From assembly GCF_042676185.1 (NCBI RefSeq), contig NZ_JBHTJT010000007.1, positions 310,001-374,000 of the forward strand: a stretch of DNA of 64,000 bases. Reading direction: 5' to 3'. The notes beneath the pieces are model-generated. The model had not been told where the DNA came from, made no database searches, and saw only the letters and a list, made by a program, of their open reading frames with translations. The position numbers and the translations under genes are program-made. Below, piece after piece: positions 33,207-41,318 of the stretch; the stretch's first letter is position 1, and every line of letters starts with the position of its first letter. Source of the stretch: Tropicimonas aquimaris (lineage in GTDB: Bacteria > Pseudomonadota > Alphaproteobacteria > Rhodobacterales > Rhodobacteraceae).

Positions 33207-34718
33207 TCAGGCCGAGGCCGGGTGATCCCAGACAAGGTGCTGCGCCAGCGTGCGGTCCGCCAGCCGCGCGCGCTCGCCCAGCAGGGCCTCGGCGCAGCGC
33301 AGGCGCGTTGCCAGCGCCTCGGGCCGCTCCGCGACATTGTTCAGGCACCCCGGGTCCGATGCGAGGTCGAACAGGAGCGGCGGCCGCCTGGGGGTGTGAA
33401 CGTAGAGCGTCTCCGCGTCCCTGCGGCAGACGAGCACGCAATCCTCCGGGGTGAGCCCGTCCGCGATCTGGTCCGGCCGGTCGGCAAGGTGGCGAAAGTC
33501 GTATTCCCAGAGCGCGGCGTCCCGCCATGCCTTGGGCTGTCCGCCCTCGCAGAAGGGGAGCAGCGTCTCGCCGTCGGGCGCGTGGTCCGGGCGCACGCCC
33601 ATCGTCTCGCAGAGCGTCGGATAGACGTCGACGGCGGAGGTGAAGGCCTCGACCCTCTGCCCGCCCTTGCCGCCCGGCACCTTCAGGACCAGCGGGATAT
33701 GGTAGCTTTGCTCGTGAAACCCGCCCTTTCCCATCATCCAGTGATCGCCCAGCATCTCGCCGTGATCGGAGGTGAAGACGATCAGCGTTGCCTCGTACGC
33801 CTTTGCGGCTTTCAGGCCGGCGACGAGCCGCCCGATCTGCGCGTCGACCTCGGCAATCATGCCGAGGTAGATCCCGCGCAGCCGAAGCAGGTCACGCGGG
33901 GAGAGGTCGCGAACGAGGCCCTCCGCGCCCGGCACGAAGCCCGAGAGCATCTGGGCGTGATGCACCGCCGTCAGGCAGGGGGTGATACCGGGCTCCGCTT
34001 CCGGGTTCCCGGCGCGCACTGGGTCCGGCAGCGCGTCCACGTCGCAGAGGCGATTGTAGGGCGCGGGCACTGCAAAGGGCGGATGCGGGCGCAGAAGGGA
34101 GACATGCGCGAACCAGGGCGCGCCGCCCTCCTGCTCGCCCATCCAGCGCAGGAACGCGTCGGTCAGAAACGCAGTCTGCGTTTCGTCGGCGTCATAGCGC
34201 GGCGGCTGCATCGAGATCCGCTCGCCGGGTTCGGGCGGGACGCGGTGGATGTTTTCGGGGTCGGAGACGTCCCGGCCGCGGGCGGCCAGCCACGAGATCC
34301 ACGGCTTGTCGTCTTCCGGAAGCGGCTGGCGCAGCTCGAACCCCGGCAACAGCCCCTCGTAGGTCTGCCGCGCGGGGTCGCGGGGGGCGAGGTGGCGCGG
34401 GTCGGGGGCGGTGTCGGTATAGCCGAAGAGCGTGGGACTGTAGCCTGCACGTCGGGCGGCGCGGGCGATATTGTCGAACCGGTCGTCGAGCGGCGCGCCG
34501 TTCCAGATCACCCGGTGGTTCATTTGGTAAAGCCCGGTGTAGAGCGACGCGCGCGCCGGCGAGCAGGGGGCGCAGGGCGCGTAGTGCCGGGCAAAGAGCG
34601 TGCCGTCCCCGGCAAGCGCATCGACGTTGGGCGTCAGCACGGCCGGGTGGCCGACCGCGCCGAGGCAATCGCCGCGCCACTGGTCCGCGGTGATGAGAAG
34701 GATGTTGGGGCGGGGCAT
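33207..34718 (-). CDS. Alkaline-phosphatase-superfamily hydrolase, phosphonate monoester hydrolase-like
   Basis: 503 residues. Opens with metal-binding ITADQWRGDCLG (Asp12) and carries the formylglycine motif C52-S-P-A-R, so it needs maturation by a formylglycine-generating system not seen here. A second metal site is in FTSDHGEMLGDHWM. It could be called a sulfatase, but GLYQMNHR, FGYTDTAPDPR, EYDFRHLADRP and the LADRTLAQH tail resemble Rhizobium phosphonate monoester hydrolase/phosphodiesterase (PMH). Being last in an operon with phnW and phnX supports phosphonate-ester or phosphodiester hydrolysis. No signal peptide is seen, so it should act in the cytoplasm after import. Choline-sulfatase-like activity is the alternative. 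Confidence 0.8.
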   Translation of the reverse strand: MPRPNILLITADQWRGDCLGAVGHPAVLTPNVDALAGDGTLFARHYAPCAPCSPARASLYTGLYQMNHRVIWNGAPLDDRFDNIARAARRAGYSPTLFGYTDTAPDPRHLAPRDPARQTYEGLLPGFELRQPLPEDDKPWISWLAARGRDVSDPENIHRVPPEPGERISMQPPRYDADETQTAFLTDAFLRWMGEQEGGAPWFAHVSLLRPHPPFAVPAPYNRLCDVDALPDPVRAGNPEAEPGITPCLTAVHHAQMLSGFVPGAEGLVRDLSPRDLLRLRGIYLGMIAEVDAQIGRLVAGLKAAKAYEATLIVFTSDHGEMLGDHWMMGKGGFHEQSYHIPLVLKVPGGKGGQRVEAFTSAVDVYPTLCETMGVRPDHAPDGETLLPFCEGGQPKAWRDAALWEYDFRHLADRPDQIADGLTPEDCVLVCRRDAETLYVHTPRRPPLLFDLASDPGCLNNVAERPEALATRLRCAEALLGERARLADRTLAQHLVWDHPASA

Positions 34719-34737
34719 GGACTTGGCTCCGGATGCG

Positions 34738-34759
34738 CGGGCGGCGGGGGCGCCGCCCG
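34738..34759 (-). terminator. Intercistronic hairpin between phnX and the hydrolase gene
   Basis: Perfect 8-bp stem CGGGCGGC / GCCGCCCG with a 6-nt loop, directly after the phnX stop. It may lower expression of the last gene of the operon. Confidence 0.5.
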
Positions 34760-34769
34760 TCCGCTGCGG

Positions 34770-35555
34770 TCAGGGCTGCGCTTCGAGCCGGTCGAGCAGC
34801 GCCGGCAGGTCGGCCACGGTGTCGATCACGTGATCGGCCCCGGCTGCCGTCAGCATCTCGGTCGCCGCGCGGCGCAGCTCCTCGACCCGTTCGGGCGGCA
34901 AGGCCGCAAGTTCCTCCGGCGTCAGGCCGACGGCATTTCCCGAGAGCGCTACGCCGACGGCGAGGCAGCCGGCCGCCTTGCCTTCGCGGATGCCCGGCTC
35001 GGTGTCGTCCACCTTGACCACGGCCTCCGGCGGATAGACCACGAGGTCGATGAAGCATTTGTACATGCCGAGCGGGCCGGGGCGCCCTTCGGGCAGGTCG
35101 TCCGAACAGACGAGGTTGTCGGGTGTGTAGCCCTGCTCGGCGGCGCGGGGCAGGACGCGCTCCATGATCGAACGGGTGTAGCCGGTGGTGGATCCGATCT
35201 TCATGCCGCGGGCACGGAGGGCCTTAACCATCTCCAGCGTCCCGGGAACCAGCGTGGCGTAGTCGGCCACCACTTCCTCGTTCATCGGCACGAAGACCTT
35301 GTAGACGCAGTCGACGTCGGAATCGTCGGGCAGGTTGCCGTGGCGGTGTTCCCACTGCGCGGCGATCGACGGCATGTCCATCATGGCGCGGATATGGTCC
35401 CACTTGGGGGCGCCCATCGGGGCGCGGGCCTGCTCGATCGTCGCCTCGATCCCGAACTCGGCAAAGGCCTTCACGAAGACGCCCATCGGCGCGAAGGATC
35501 CGAAATCGATGGTGGTGCCCGCCCAGTCGAAAACGGCGGCCTTGAACTTGGTCAT
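34770..35555 (-). CDS. phnX: Phosphonoacetaldehyde hydrolase
   Basis: 261 residues. HAD-fold phosphonatase that splits phosphonoacetaldehyde into acetaldehyde and phosphate. The nucleophile Asp10 is in FDWAGTTID, the Schiff-base Lys51 in the diagnostic MGAPKWDHIRAM, and the magnesium-site acidic pair in VKVDDTEPG. Length is typical. It follows phnW by 27 nt in the same operon, completing the aminoethylphosphonate pathway. Confidence 0.95.
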   Translation of the reverse strand: MTKFKAAVFDWAGTTIDFGSFAPMGVFVKAFAEFGIEATIEQARAPMGAPKWDHIRAMMDMPSIAAQWEHRHGNLPDDSDVDCVYKVFVPMNEEVVADYATLVPGTLEMVKALRARGMKIGSTTGYTRSIMERVLPRAAEQGYTPDNLVCSDDLPEGRPGPLGMYKCFIDLVVYPPEAVVKVDDTEPGIREGKAAGCLAVGVALSGNAVGLTPEELAALPPERVEELRRAATEMLTAAGADHVIDTVADLPALLDRLEAQP

Positions 35556-35582
35556 TCTGCTTTCCTCACGTTGTCCTGCGGC

Positions 35583-36764
35583 TCAGGCGGCCCCGAGCCG
35601 TGCGCGTTCTTCCAGTGCGGTGTCTGAGGGCGCGGCGCTGCCGACCCCCATTTCGTCGAGGCAGGCGCGGGCGGCGCGCACCACCTCGTGCATCACGGCC
35701 TCGTCCATCTGCCCGATGCAGCCGATCCGGAAACTGTCGACCACGGTGAGCTTGCCGGGATAGATGATGAACCCGCGCGCCTTCATCAGGTCGTAGAAGC
35801 GATCGAAGGAGAAGGCCGGATCGGCGGGTGAGAAGAAGGTCACGATGATCGGAGACAGCCAGCGTTCGTTCAGCAGGGTTTCGAAGCCCAGTTCCTGCAT
35901 CCCGGTGACCAGGAGATCGCGGTTACGCGCGTATCGCGCGCCGCGGGCCGCGACCCCGCCTTCCTCCCGGTGTTCGGTCAGCGCCTGCAGGAAGGCCGCG
36001 ACCACGTGGGTCGGCGGGGTGAAGCGCCACTGGCCGGTCTCGTTCATGTGGCGCCACTGGGCGTGCAGATCGAGCGAAAGCGAGTGGCTGTTGCCGGAGG
36101 CCTCCTCCAGCTCTGCCCTGCGGACCAGCGCGAAGCCGAAGCCCGGCACGCCCTCGATGCACTTGTTGGCCGAGGAGACAAGGGCCTCGAACCGGATCTT
36201 CGCGGGCTCGACCGGGATCGCGCCGAAAGCCGACATGGAGTCGATCAGCAGTTTCCGCCCGAAGGCGTAGGTCGCCTCCGAGATCTCGGCGAGCGGGTTG
36301 AGGATGCCGGACGAGGTTTCGCAATGGATCGCAACCACGTGGGTGATCTTGTCGTCGGCGGCCAGCGCCTCGGCGACCTCCACCCCGCGCGGCGGCAGGT
36401 AATCGCCCTTGTCGAGCAGGATATATCTCCGGCCGAGGCAGGCCAGCGTATGCGCGGCGCGCTTGCCGTAGGCCCCGTTGGCGAGCACCAGGACCTTGCC
36501 GTTGCGCGGCACCAGGCTGCCCAGCATTGCCTCGACGATGAAGGTGCCCGAGCCCTGCAGCGGGACGCAATCATAGGCCTCGCCGCCGTCGCCCAGCATC
36601 GCGACGAGCCGCGCGCGCAGCTCCGCGGTCATCTGCCGGAAATCGGCGTCCCAGCTTCCCCAGTCCCGCAGCATGGCCTGCTTGACCTTGAAGGAGGTTG
36701 TGAGCGGACCCGGCGTCAGCAGGAAGGGCTCGCCCAGTCGGGGCGGTTCGACACGTTTGTTCAT
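35583..36764 (-). CDS. phnW: 2-aminoethylphosphonate-pyruvate transaminase
   Basis: 393 residues from ATG 36764; an apparent longer frame runs back through the upstream ABC ATPase gene and is not real. Family opening LLTPGPLTTS, cofactor Asp175 in LIDSMSAFGA and PLP Lys201 in SSANKCIEGVPGFGF match PhnW. It transfers the amino group of 2-aminoethylphosphonate to pyruvate, giving phosphonoacetaldehyde and alanine. It starts 17 nt after the transporter ATPase gene, linking uptake to catabolism. The C-terminal ~25 residues extend slightly beyond the usual end. Confidence 0.95.
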   Translation of the reverse strand: MNKRVEPPRLGEPFLLTPGPLTTSFKVKQAMLRDWGSWDADFRQMTAELRARLVAMLGDGGEAYDCVPLQGSGTFIVEAMLGSLVPRNGKVLVLANGAYGKRAAHTLACLGRRYILLDKGDYLPPRGVEVAEALAADDKITHVVAIHCETSSGILNPLAEISEATYAFGRKLLIDSMSAFGAIPVEPAKIRFEALVSSANKCIEGVPGFGFALVRRAELEEASGNSHSLSLDLHAQWRHMNETGQWRFTPPTHVVAAFLQALTEHREEGGVAARGARYARNRDLLVTGMQELGFETLLNERWLSPIIVTFFSPADPAFSFDRFYDLMKARGFIIYPGKLTVVDSFRIGCIGQMDEAVMHEVVRAARACLDEMGVGSAAPSDTALEERARLGAA

Positions 36765-36781
36765 CCTGGCCTCCCTGCCAA

Positions 36782-37924
36782 TTAACCTTGCGCCTTGACG
36801 GGCGTCTCCGCGCGGCTCGCGGTCCCGGCCGGGCGCGAGAAATCCAGCTCGTCCGCCCGGTGGCAGGAGACGAAGTGATCCGCCGCGATCTCGCGCCATT
36901 CGGGTGTCTCTCGCCGGCAGGCTTCGACCACGAACGGGCAGCGTGTTTGGAGCCGGCATCCGCTCGGCACGTCGAGCGGGTTCGGAATCTCGCCGACCAG
37001 CCGGATCGGATCGAACGCAGCGTCGGGGTCGGCATGCGGCACCGCCGACAGCAGGGCGTGGGTATAGGGGTGGCGCGGGTGGAAGAAGAGCGATGCCGTC
37101 GGTGCGTATTCGACGAACTTGCCCACGTACATCACCGCCACCCGGTGGCTCATCTGCGCCACGACAGACAGGTCGTGGGCGATAAACAGGAAGGCCACTC
37201 CCATCTCGTCCTGCAGGTCCTTCAGCAGGTTCACGATCTCGGCCTGGATCGAGACGTCGAGGGCCGAGACGCTCTCGTCGCAGACCACGAAATCCGGGCG
37301 CGTCACGAGCGCCCGCGCGATGCAGATCCGCTGCCGCTGGCCGCCCGAGAAGGCATGGGGGAAGCGGCGCAGGTGCTCGAGGTTGAGCTTGCAGCGCGCC
37401 GCTATCTCGCGCACCCGCTCGTCGATCTTCGCGCGGTTTCTCATCATGCCGGAGGCGATGAGCGGCTCGGCGATGATGTCGCGCACCGTCATCCGCGGGT
37501 TCAGCGAGGAATAGGGGTCCTGGAACACCAGGTTCATCCGCGGGCGGAAGGCGCGCAGCATGTCCGAGGTCATGGTGGCGAGGCTGTGGGAGCCTTCGGA
37601 GAAAACCATGTTCATGTTCTTGCGGAACTCGCGCAGGCTCTCGCCCTCCAGCTCGGCAAGGTCCACGTCGCGGTCGCAGCAGTGAAAGGTCACCTCGCCG
37701 GCCGTCGGGTCGATGGCGCGCAGGATCGCGCGGCCCACCGTCGTCTTGCCGGACCCGCTTTCGCCCACCAGCCCGACGGTTTCGCCGCGGCGGATGTCGA
37801 AGCTCACGCCATCGACGGCGCGGAGCTCCTGCAGTTCGGTGCGGAACAGCTTCTTCAACCGGATGGGGAACCGGACCTCGAGGTTCTTCACCTCGATCAG
37901 CAGGTCGTTGGCGGCATCGCTCAT
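36782..37924 (-). CDS. Peptide-type ABC ATPase (DppF/OppF family) with internal repeat
   Basis: 380 residues. Walker A GESGSGKT (54-61), signature FSGGQRQR (192-199) and Walker B FVVCDES, where DES replaces the common DEP. The C-terminal oligopeptide/HPY region with its Cys pattern (GCRLQTRCPFVVEAC) is present. Around the Q-loop a segment is duplicated: residues 97-115 (LREFRKNMNMVF...) and 123-141 (LRAFRPRMNLVFQDPYSSL) align at a 26-residue offset; only the second copy keeps the Q-loop QDPYSS. It overlaps the preceding ATPase gene by 4 nt and energises the phosphonate-linked importer. Confidence 0.9.
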   Translation of the reverse strand: MSDAANDLLIEVKNLEVRFPIRLKKLFRTELQELRAVDGVSFDIRRGETVGLVGESGSGKTTVGRAILRAIDPTAGEVTFHCCDRDVDLAELEGESLREFRKNMNMVFSEGSHSLATMTSDMLRAFRPRMNLVFQDPYSSLNPRMTVRDIIAEPLIASGMMRNRAKIDERVREIAARCKLNLEHLRRFPHAFSGGQRQRICIARALVTRPDFVVCDESVSALDVSIQAEIVNLLKDLQDEMGVAFLFIAHDLSVVAQMSHRVAVMYVGKFVEYAPTASLFFHPRHPYTHALLSAVPHADPDAAFDPIRLVGEIPNPLDVPSGCRLQTRCPFVVEACRRETPEWREIAADHFVSCHRADELDFSRPAGTASRAETPVKAQG

Positions 37925-39084
37925 GCCACGCTCCTTCCGTTGCCGTCATGCAGCCAGCAGCGCACGCCGTGCCCGCGGGAGGGAAAAACCTCGTCTGGGG
38001 TCTTGCGGTCGCAGGTTCCCACCAGCGCCTGAGCGCAGCGGGTATGAAACGGGCAGCCCTTCGGCCGCTCCGTTGGGCTGGGGGTGTCGCCGGGCACCGG
38101 GGTCAGGCGGTCCTGAAGGTGGTCGAGCGAGGGGATCGCCCGGAGCAGGCCCTGGGTATAGGGGTGCTTCGGGTCGCGGATCACCTCGCGGGTCGGGCCG
38201 CGCTCGACGATGGTGCCAAGGTACATCACCGCGATCTCGTCGGCGATCTGGGCGATCACGCCAAGGTCGTGGGTGATGAAGATCATCCCCATTCCGAGGT
38301 CGCGCTGCAGCTCGCGCATCAGTTCCAGAACCTGCGCCTGGATGGTCACGTCGAGCGCCGTGGTGGGTTCGTCGGCGATCAGCAGGCGCGGGCCGGCGGA
38401 GAGCGCCAGCGCGATCATGGCGCGCTGGCGCATGCCGCCCGACAGGTCGTGCGGGTACTGGTCGATCCTGCCCGCGGGATGGGAGATGCCGACCCTGTCG
38501 AGCATCTCGATGGCAATCGCGCGCGCCTCCTTCCTGCCCACGGGCTTGTGCAGGCGGATGGCCTCCATCATCTGGTTGCCGATGGTGTAGACCGGCGAGA
38601 AGGAGGCCATAGGCTCCTGGAAGATCATGCCGATCTCGCCGCCGCGCAATTGCCGGGCGGCCCGCGAACCGGGCTTGAGGGTATCGATCCGCACCTCTGA
38701 GCCGGCCTTGGTCGTGTAGTGCATGCTAGTCTCGGGCGCGATCACCGCGTTGCCGGGCAGCAGCTTCATCAGCGCCTTGGTCGTGACCGACTTGCCGGAA
38801 CCGGACTCGCCCACCAGCCCGAGCGTCCGGCCCGCCTGGACCTCGAAACCCACGCCTTGCACCGGGGTGATGAGGCCCTCGTCGGTGCGGAAGGAGATCG
38901 AAAGGTTCTCGACCTTCAGCATGGTCTCGGCCGGCGCGCGCCGGGTGTCGGGGCGCGTCGCCCGCGCGGGTGCGGTCGCTGTGGGTGGCTTGGTCGCCGC
39001 CGTGGCAGCCGTGTTCGGAGCGGGCTCCATCAGCAACCGCAATGCGGCGCCGTAGGGGCTGGGGCCTGGTCTCTGGTCGGGCAT
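37921..39084 (-). CDS. Peptide-type ABC ATPase (DppD/OppD family)
   Basis: 387 residues from ATG 39084, which overlaps the permease stop as TGATG. The first ~50 residues are an Ala/Pro/Thr-rich, low-complexity stretch; the nucleotide-binding domain begins at MLKVENLSISF. Walker A GESGSGKS, signature LSGGMRQR, Walker B LLIADEPTTALD and the C-terminal HPY region (KHPYTQGLLRAIP, GCPFHTRC) are intact. It pairs with the DppF-type subunit. Translation from the internal ATG of the conserved domain is an alternative. Confidence 0.9.
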   Translation of the reverse strand: MPDQRPGPSPYGAALRLLMEPAPNTAATAATKPPTATAPARATRPDTRRAPAETMLKVENLSISFRTDEGLITPVQGVGFEVQAGRTLGLVGESGSGKSVTTKALMKLLPGNAVIAPETSMHYTTKAGSEVRIDTLKPGSRAARQLRGGEIGMIFQEPMASFSPVYTIGNQMMEAIRLHKPVGRKEARAIAIEMLDRVGISHPAGRIDQYPHDLSGGMRQRAMIALALSAGPRLLIADEPTTALDVTIQAQVLELMRELQRDLGMGMIFITHDLGVIAQIADEIAVMYLGTIVERGPTREVIRDPKHPYTQGLLRAIPSLDHLQDRLTPVPGDTPSPTERPKGCPFHTRCAQALVGTCDRKTPDEVFPSRGHGVRCWLHDGNGRSVA

Positions 39085-40235
39085 CACCGCGTCTCCGAAT
39101 AGGGGTCGGCCGCGTCCCGCAGCCCGTCGCCGATGACCGTGAAGGCGAGCACCGCGACCACCACGAAGGCCGCCGGGATGAAGAGCCAGGGCGTCTGCTC
39201 GATCACGCGCACCGATTGCGCCTGTTGCAGCAGCACGCCCCAGGAAACCGTGGGCGGCCTCAGCCCGAGGCCGACGAAGGACAGCGCGGTCTCGGAGAGG
39301 ATCATGTAGGGGAAGGAGATCACCAGATCGACGATGATGAAGCTGGTGAAGGACGGCAGCATATGCTGGGCGATGATCCGGCGCGGGCGGGCGCCTGCGA
39401 GCCGGGCGGCGATCACGTAGTCCTCGCCTCGGATCGACAGGAGCTGGGAGCGGATGCGGCGCGCCAGCGTCGGCCAGCCGAAGAGGCCGAGGATGATGGT
39501 CATCGCGAAATAGACCTGCACGGTCGACCATTCCTTCGGCATGGCGGCGGCGAGGCCCATGTAGAGCGGGATGATCGGCACCACCCGGATGACCTCGGTC
39601 ACACGCTGGATGACGTTGTCGAGCAGGCCGCCGGCATAGCCTGCCACGCCGCCGATCGCGAGCGCCATGGCGAAGGAGATCATCACCCCGATCACGCCGA
39701 TCGAGAGCGAGACCCGCGTGGCGTAGAGCGTCCGCGAAAAGACATCGCGGCCGAGCTCGTCGGTGCCCCAGATGTGGAGCCGCGCGTTCGGATCTTCGAG
39801 GCCGAAGAGGTGCCGGTCGGTCGGGATGAAGCCCAGTACCTTCACCGGCTCGCCCCTCGCGAGAAAGGTCACGTGCACGCGGGTGTCGGGATCCGGCACC
39901 TGCTTCGCGCGCAGGGTCACCGGGTCGCGTTCCGTCTTCACACCGTGAACGAAGGGGCGCAGCGAACAGCCGTTCTCGTCGCAGAACTTCGGCATCTGTG
40001 GCGCGCCGGCGAGGTAGTTCGCATCGCGCGTGGTCACGCCGTAGGGCGCGACGAATTCAGCGAAGATGCCGAGCAGCGCCATCAGCCCGAGCACCATGGC
40101 CGCGATCATCGCGGCACGGTGGCGGCGGAACCGCCACCAGATCAGCGTCCATTGCGAGGCCGAGTAGTATTTCAGCCGCTGCTGGCGTTCCCGTTCCTCT
40201 TCGGGCGACAGGGCGCCGGGGGTGATGTCGGTCAT
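39084..40235 (-). CDS. Peptide-type ABC permease (DppC/OppC family), large form
   Basis: 383 residues from ATG 40235, two nt after the preceding permease gene; an ATG at 40271 would add 12 residues inside that gene. The OppC N-terminal segment is followed by a ~100-residue periplasmic insertion (PQMPKFCDENGCSLRPFVHG...LFGLEDPNARLHIWGTDELGRD) not found in short DppC proteins, then the permease core with the EAA-like loop (ARLAGARPRRIIAQHMLPS). Such long OppC forms accompany large binding proteins like the 682-residue one encoded upstream. Confidence 0.9.
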   Translation of the reverse strand: MTDITPGALSPEEERERQQRLKYYSASQWTLIWWRFRRHRAAMIAAMVLGLMALLGIFAEFVAPYGVTTRDANYLAGAPQMPKFCDENGCSLRPFVHGVKTERDPVTLRAKQVPDPDTRVHVTFLARGEPVKVLGFIPTDRHLFGLEDPNARLHIWGTDELGRDVFSRTLYATRVSLSIGVIGVMISFAMALAIGGVAGYAGGLLDNVIQRVTEVIRVVPIIPLYMGLAAAMPKEWSTVQVYFAMTIILGLFGWPTLARRIRSQLLSIRGEDYVIAARLAGARPRRIIAQHMLPSFTSFIIVDLVISFPYMILSETALSFVGLGLRPPTVSWGVLLQQAQSVRVIEQTPWLFIPAAFVVVAVLAFTVIGDGLRDAADPYSETR

Positions 40236-40237
40236 TG

Positions 40238-41230
40238 TCAGGCCCCCAGCTTGATCCGCGGGTCGAGCCACGCGAGCAGGATGTCGGAGACGAAGTTCAT
40301 GAAGACGACGACCGCGGTAAGCAGCAGCAAGATCGCGCCGGCGACGTACATGTCGAGGTCGAGATAGGCTTGCAGCAGCAGTTCACCGAGCTCGGTGAGC
40401 CCCAGCACCACCGCGACGATCGGCAGTTCGGAAAAGATCCGGTTCACGTCGAAGCCGATGGTGGAGACGACCGGGTTGATTGCGAGCCGGGCGGGATACT
40501 TGAGCAGCAGGCGCGTCTCCGGCACGCCGCGTGCGCGGGCGGCTGTGACGGAAAGTTTGTTGATCTCGTCCGACATGGTCGCCCGGACGGTCTGGATCTG
40601 GTAGGCGACGGCCGACCAGGCGAGCACCAGCGCGGGCAGCCAGAGGTGCTTCACCAGGTCCCAGGCCTTTTCGAGTGACCACGGCGCATCGGCATATTCC
40701 GCCGAGAAGAGCCCGCCGATATCCGCGCCGAACCACTTGTTGGCGAAGTAGAGCAGGATCAGCGCCAGCAGGAAGTTCGGCAGCGCCAGCCCGAGATAGG
40801 AAATCACGGTGAGGCCGTAGTCGGCGGCGGAGCCGCGGCGGACGGCGGCGAGGATGCCGATGGGGATCGAGACGAGATAGGTGACGAGCAGGGTCGAGAG
40901 CAGGATCGCGAGCGTCAGCCAGACCTTGTCGCCGATTACCTTCACGACCGAGGTCTCGAAGGCGAAGGCCTGCCCGAAATCGCCCCGCAGGACGATCCCG
41001 CCGATCCAGTCGAGATACCTCAGCATCATGGGCTTATCGAGCCCGAGCTCGACCCGGATCGCCTCGATGTCGGAGGCCGTGACCGAGACGCCGGTGCCCG
41101 AGTACTTACGGAAGGCGTAGCGGTCCGCGTAGTCGCCGGGCGGAAGCTCCATGATGATGAAGACCATCAGCGACACCAGCAGCATCGTGACGATCATTCC
41201 GACGAGACGTTCGGCGGTGAACCGCAGCAT
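40238..41230 (-). CDS. Peptide-type ABC permease (DppB/OppB family)
   Basis: 330 residues with an N-terminal helix (MIVTMLLVSLMVFIIMELPPG), the GDFGQAFAFETSVVKVI periplasmic motif and an EAA loop (TAARARGVPETRLLLKYPARLA). It partners the DppC-type permease. It begins about 90 nt after the binding-protein gene, beyond a strong hairpin. Confidence 0.92.
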   Translation of the reverse strand: MLRFTAERLVGMIVTMLLVSLMVFIIMELPPGDYADRYAFRKYSGTGVSVTASDIEAIRVELGLDKPMMLRYLDWIGGIVLRGDFGQAFAFETSVVKVIGDKVWLTLAILLSTLLVTYLVSIPIGILAAVRRGSAADYGLTVISYLGLALPNFLLALILLYFANKWFGADIGGLFSAEYADAPWSLEKAWDLVKHLWLPALVLAWSAVAYQIQTVRATMSDEINKLSVTAARARGVPETRLLLKYPARLAINPVVSTIGFDVNRIFSELPIVAVVLGLTELGELLLQAYLDLDMYVAGAILLLLTAVVVFMNFVSDILLAWLDPRIKLGA

Positions 41231-41271
41231 GGCTCAGTCCCCTTGCGACGAGGCGGGTGTTGTGGAGAGGT

Positions 41272-41295
41272 CCGGGCGCCGCGAAGGGCGCCCGG
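41272..41295 (-). terminator. Intercistronic hairpin after the large binding-protein gene
   Basis: Perfect 9-bp stem (CCGGGCGCC / GGCGCCCGG) with a 6-nt loop, 23 nt after the binding-protein stop. No T-run is seen, so mRNA protection or partial termination is more likely than full termination. Confidence 0.6.
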
Positions 41296-41318
41296 GATCG
41301 TTCGCGAGAGACGCGCGG

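Noticed and set aside
33222..35627. Plus-strand open frame of about 800 codons opposite the hydrolase and phnX
   Set aside because: Both minus-strand genes have catalytic motifs in place; the plus-strand frame has none.
36782..37949. Upstream extension of phnW to give a 788-residue fusion
   Set aside because: The N-terminal half is an out-of-frame reading of the ABC ATPase gene; phnW has its own start at 36764.
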